Origin: Bryoerythrophyllum caledonicum
Taxonomy: Eukaryota > Streptophyta > Bryopsida > Pottiales > Pottiaceae
DNA length: 64,000 nucleotides
Assembly: GCA_963971425.1 (NCBI GenBank)
Contig: OZ020517.1
Coordinates: 26,492,668 to 26,556,667 of the forward strand
Direction: 5' to 3'
The notes under the pieces were generated by a model, which saw nothing but the letters and a program-made list of their open reading frames with translations, ran no database searches and was not told the origin of the DNA. Positions 63,967 through 64,000 of the stretch are shown piece after piece. How positions within the stretch are numbered: the first letter of the stretch is position 1; each line of letters starts with the position of its first letter. A program made the translations under genes and the position numbers.

Positions 63967-64000
63967 TGAATTTTTTTCTGCAGAGTGTTCGTTTATGTAG

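Overview
The window is nuclear DNA of a green plant of the streptophyte line. The genes have GT-AG introns mostly of 70-350 bp. One gene is a CDPK-related kinase (CRK), a family of land plants and their algal relatives. The repeats include piggyBac-like MITEs, a CACTA element, a chromodomain Ty3/gypsy element and a Ty3/gypsy element carrying a cytosine methyltransferase. A seed plant looks unlikely; a streptophyte alga, bryophyte or lycophyte fits best. I cannot name the species.

Three host genes look intact. A 12-exon GH127 (DUF1680) beta-L-arabinofuranosidase-like gene lies at 3387-7449 (+). A two-exon, probably plastid-targeted SAM-dependent methyltransferase lies at 7578-8618 (-). An 11-exon CRK lies at 19004-23046 (-). 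The first two converge, with their stops about 130 bp apart. A fourth locus (54524-63966, +) is a multi-exon gene of unknown function with an acidic region, a RING-H2-like zinc finger, a 16-residue repeat and a basic tail. It carries frameshifts and stops and is split by a retroelement. No functional partnership between these genes is evident.

The rest is mostly mobile DNA. At 10182-17042 (-) lies a Ty3/gypsy-type retrotransposon with the domain order protease, cytosine-5 DNA methyltransferase, reverse transcriptase, RNase H, integrase, PHD finger. This copy has lost gag and is broken by frameshifts. Non-autonomous elements flanked by TTAA, with CCC-starting ends, occur at 1277, 9112, 17216, 24498 (with another nested inside it), 26534, 28327 and 28676. 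From about 34.9 to 51.3 kb lies a decayed LINE with an RRM-like ORF1 and an ORF2 starting with a 2A-like motif. It is split by a 3.07-kb CACTA element (TSD ACA) and a 5.85-kb chromovirus (TSD GAACA). From 55809 to 61411 a gag-only retroelement (TSD GAGGA) sits inside an exon of the unknown gene.

A theme is decay at methylatable cytosines. In the chromovirus, seven in-frame TGA codons stand where CGA would restore the frame, most LTR differences are transitions, and several catalytic or zinc-binding residues in both gypsy elements are lost by changes that fit G-to-A or C-to-T. The long stretch 29.6-34.9 kb is AT-rich and shows no gene.
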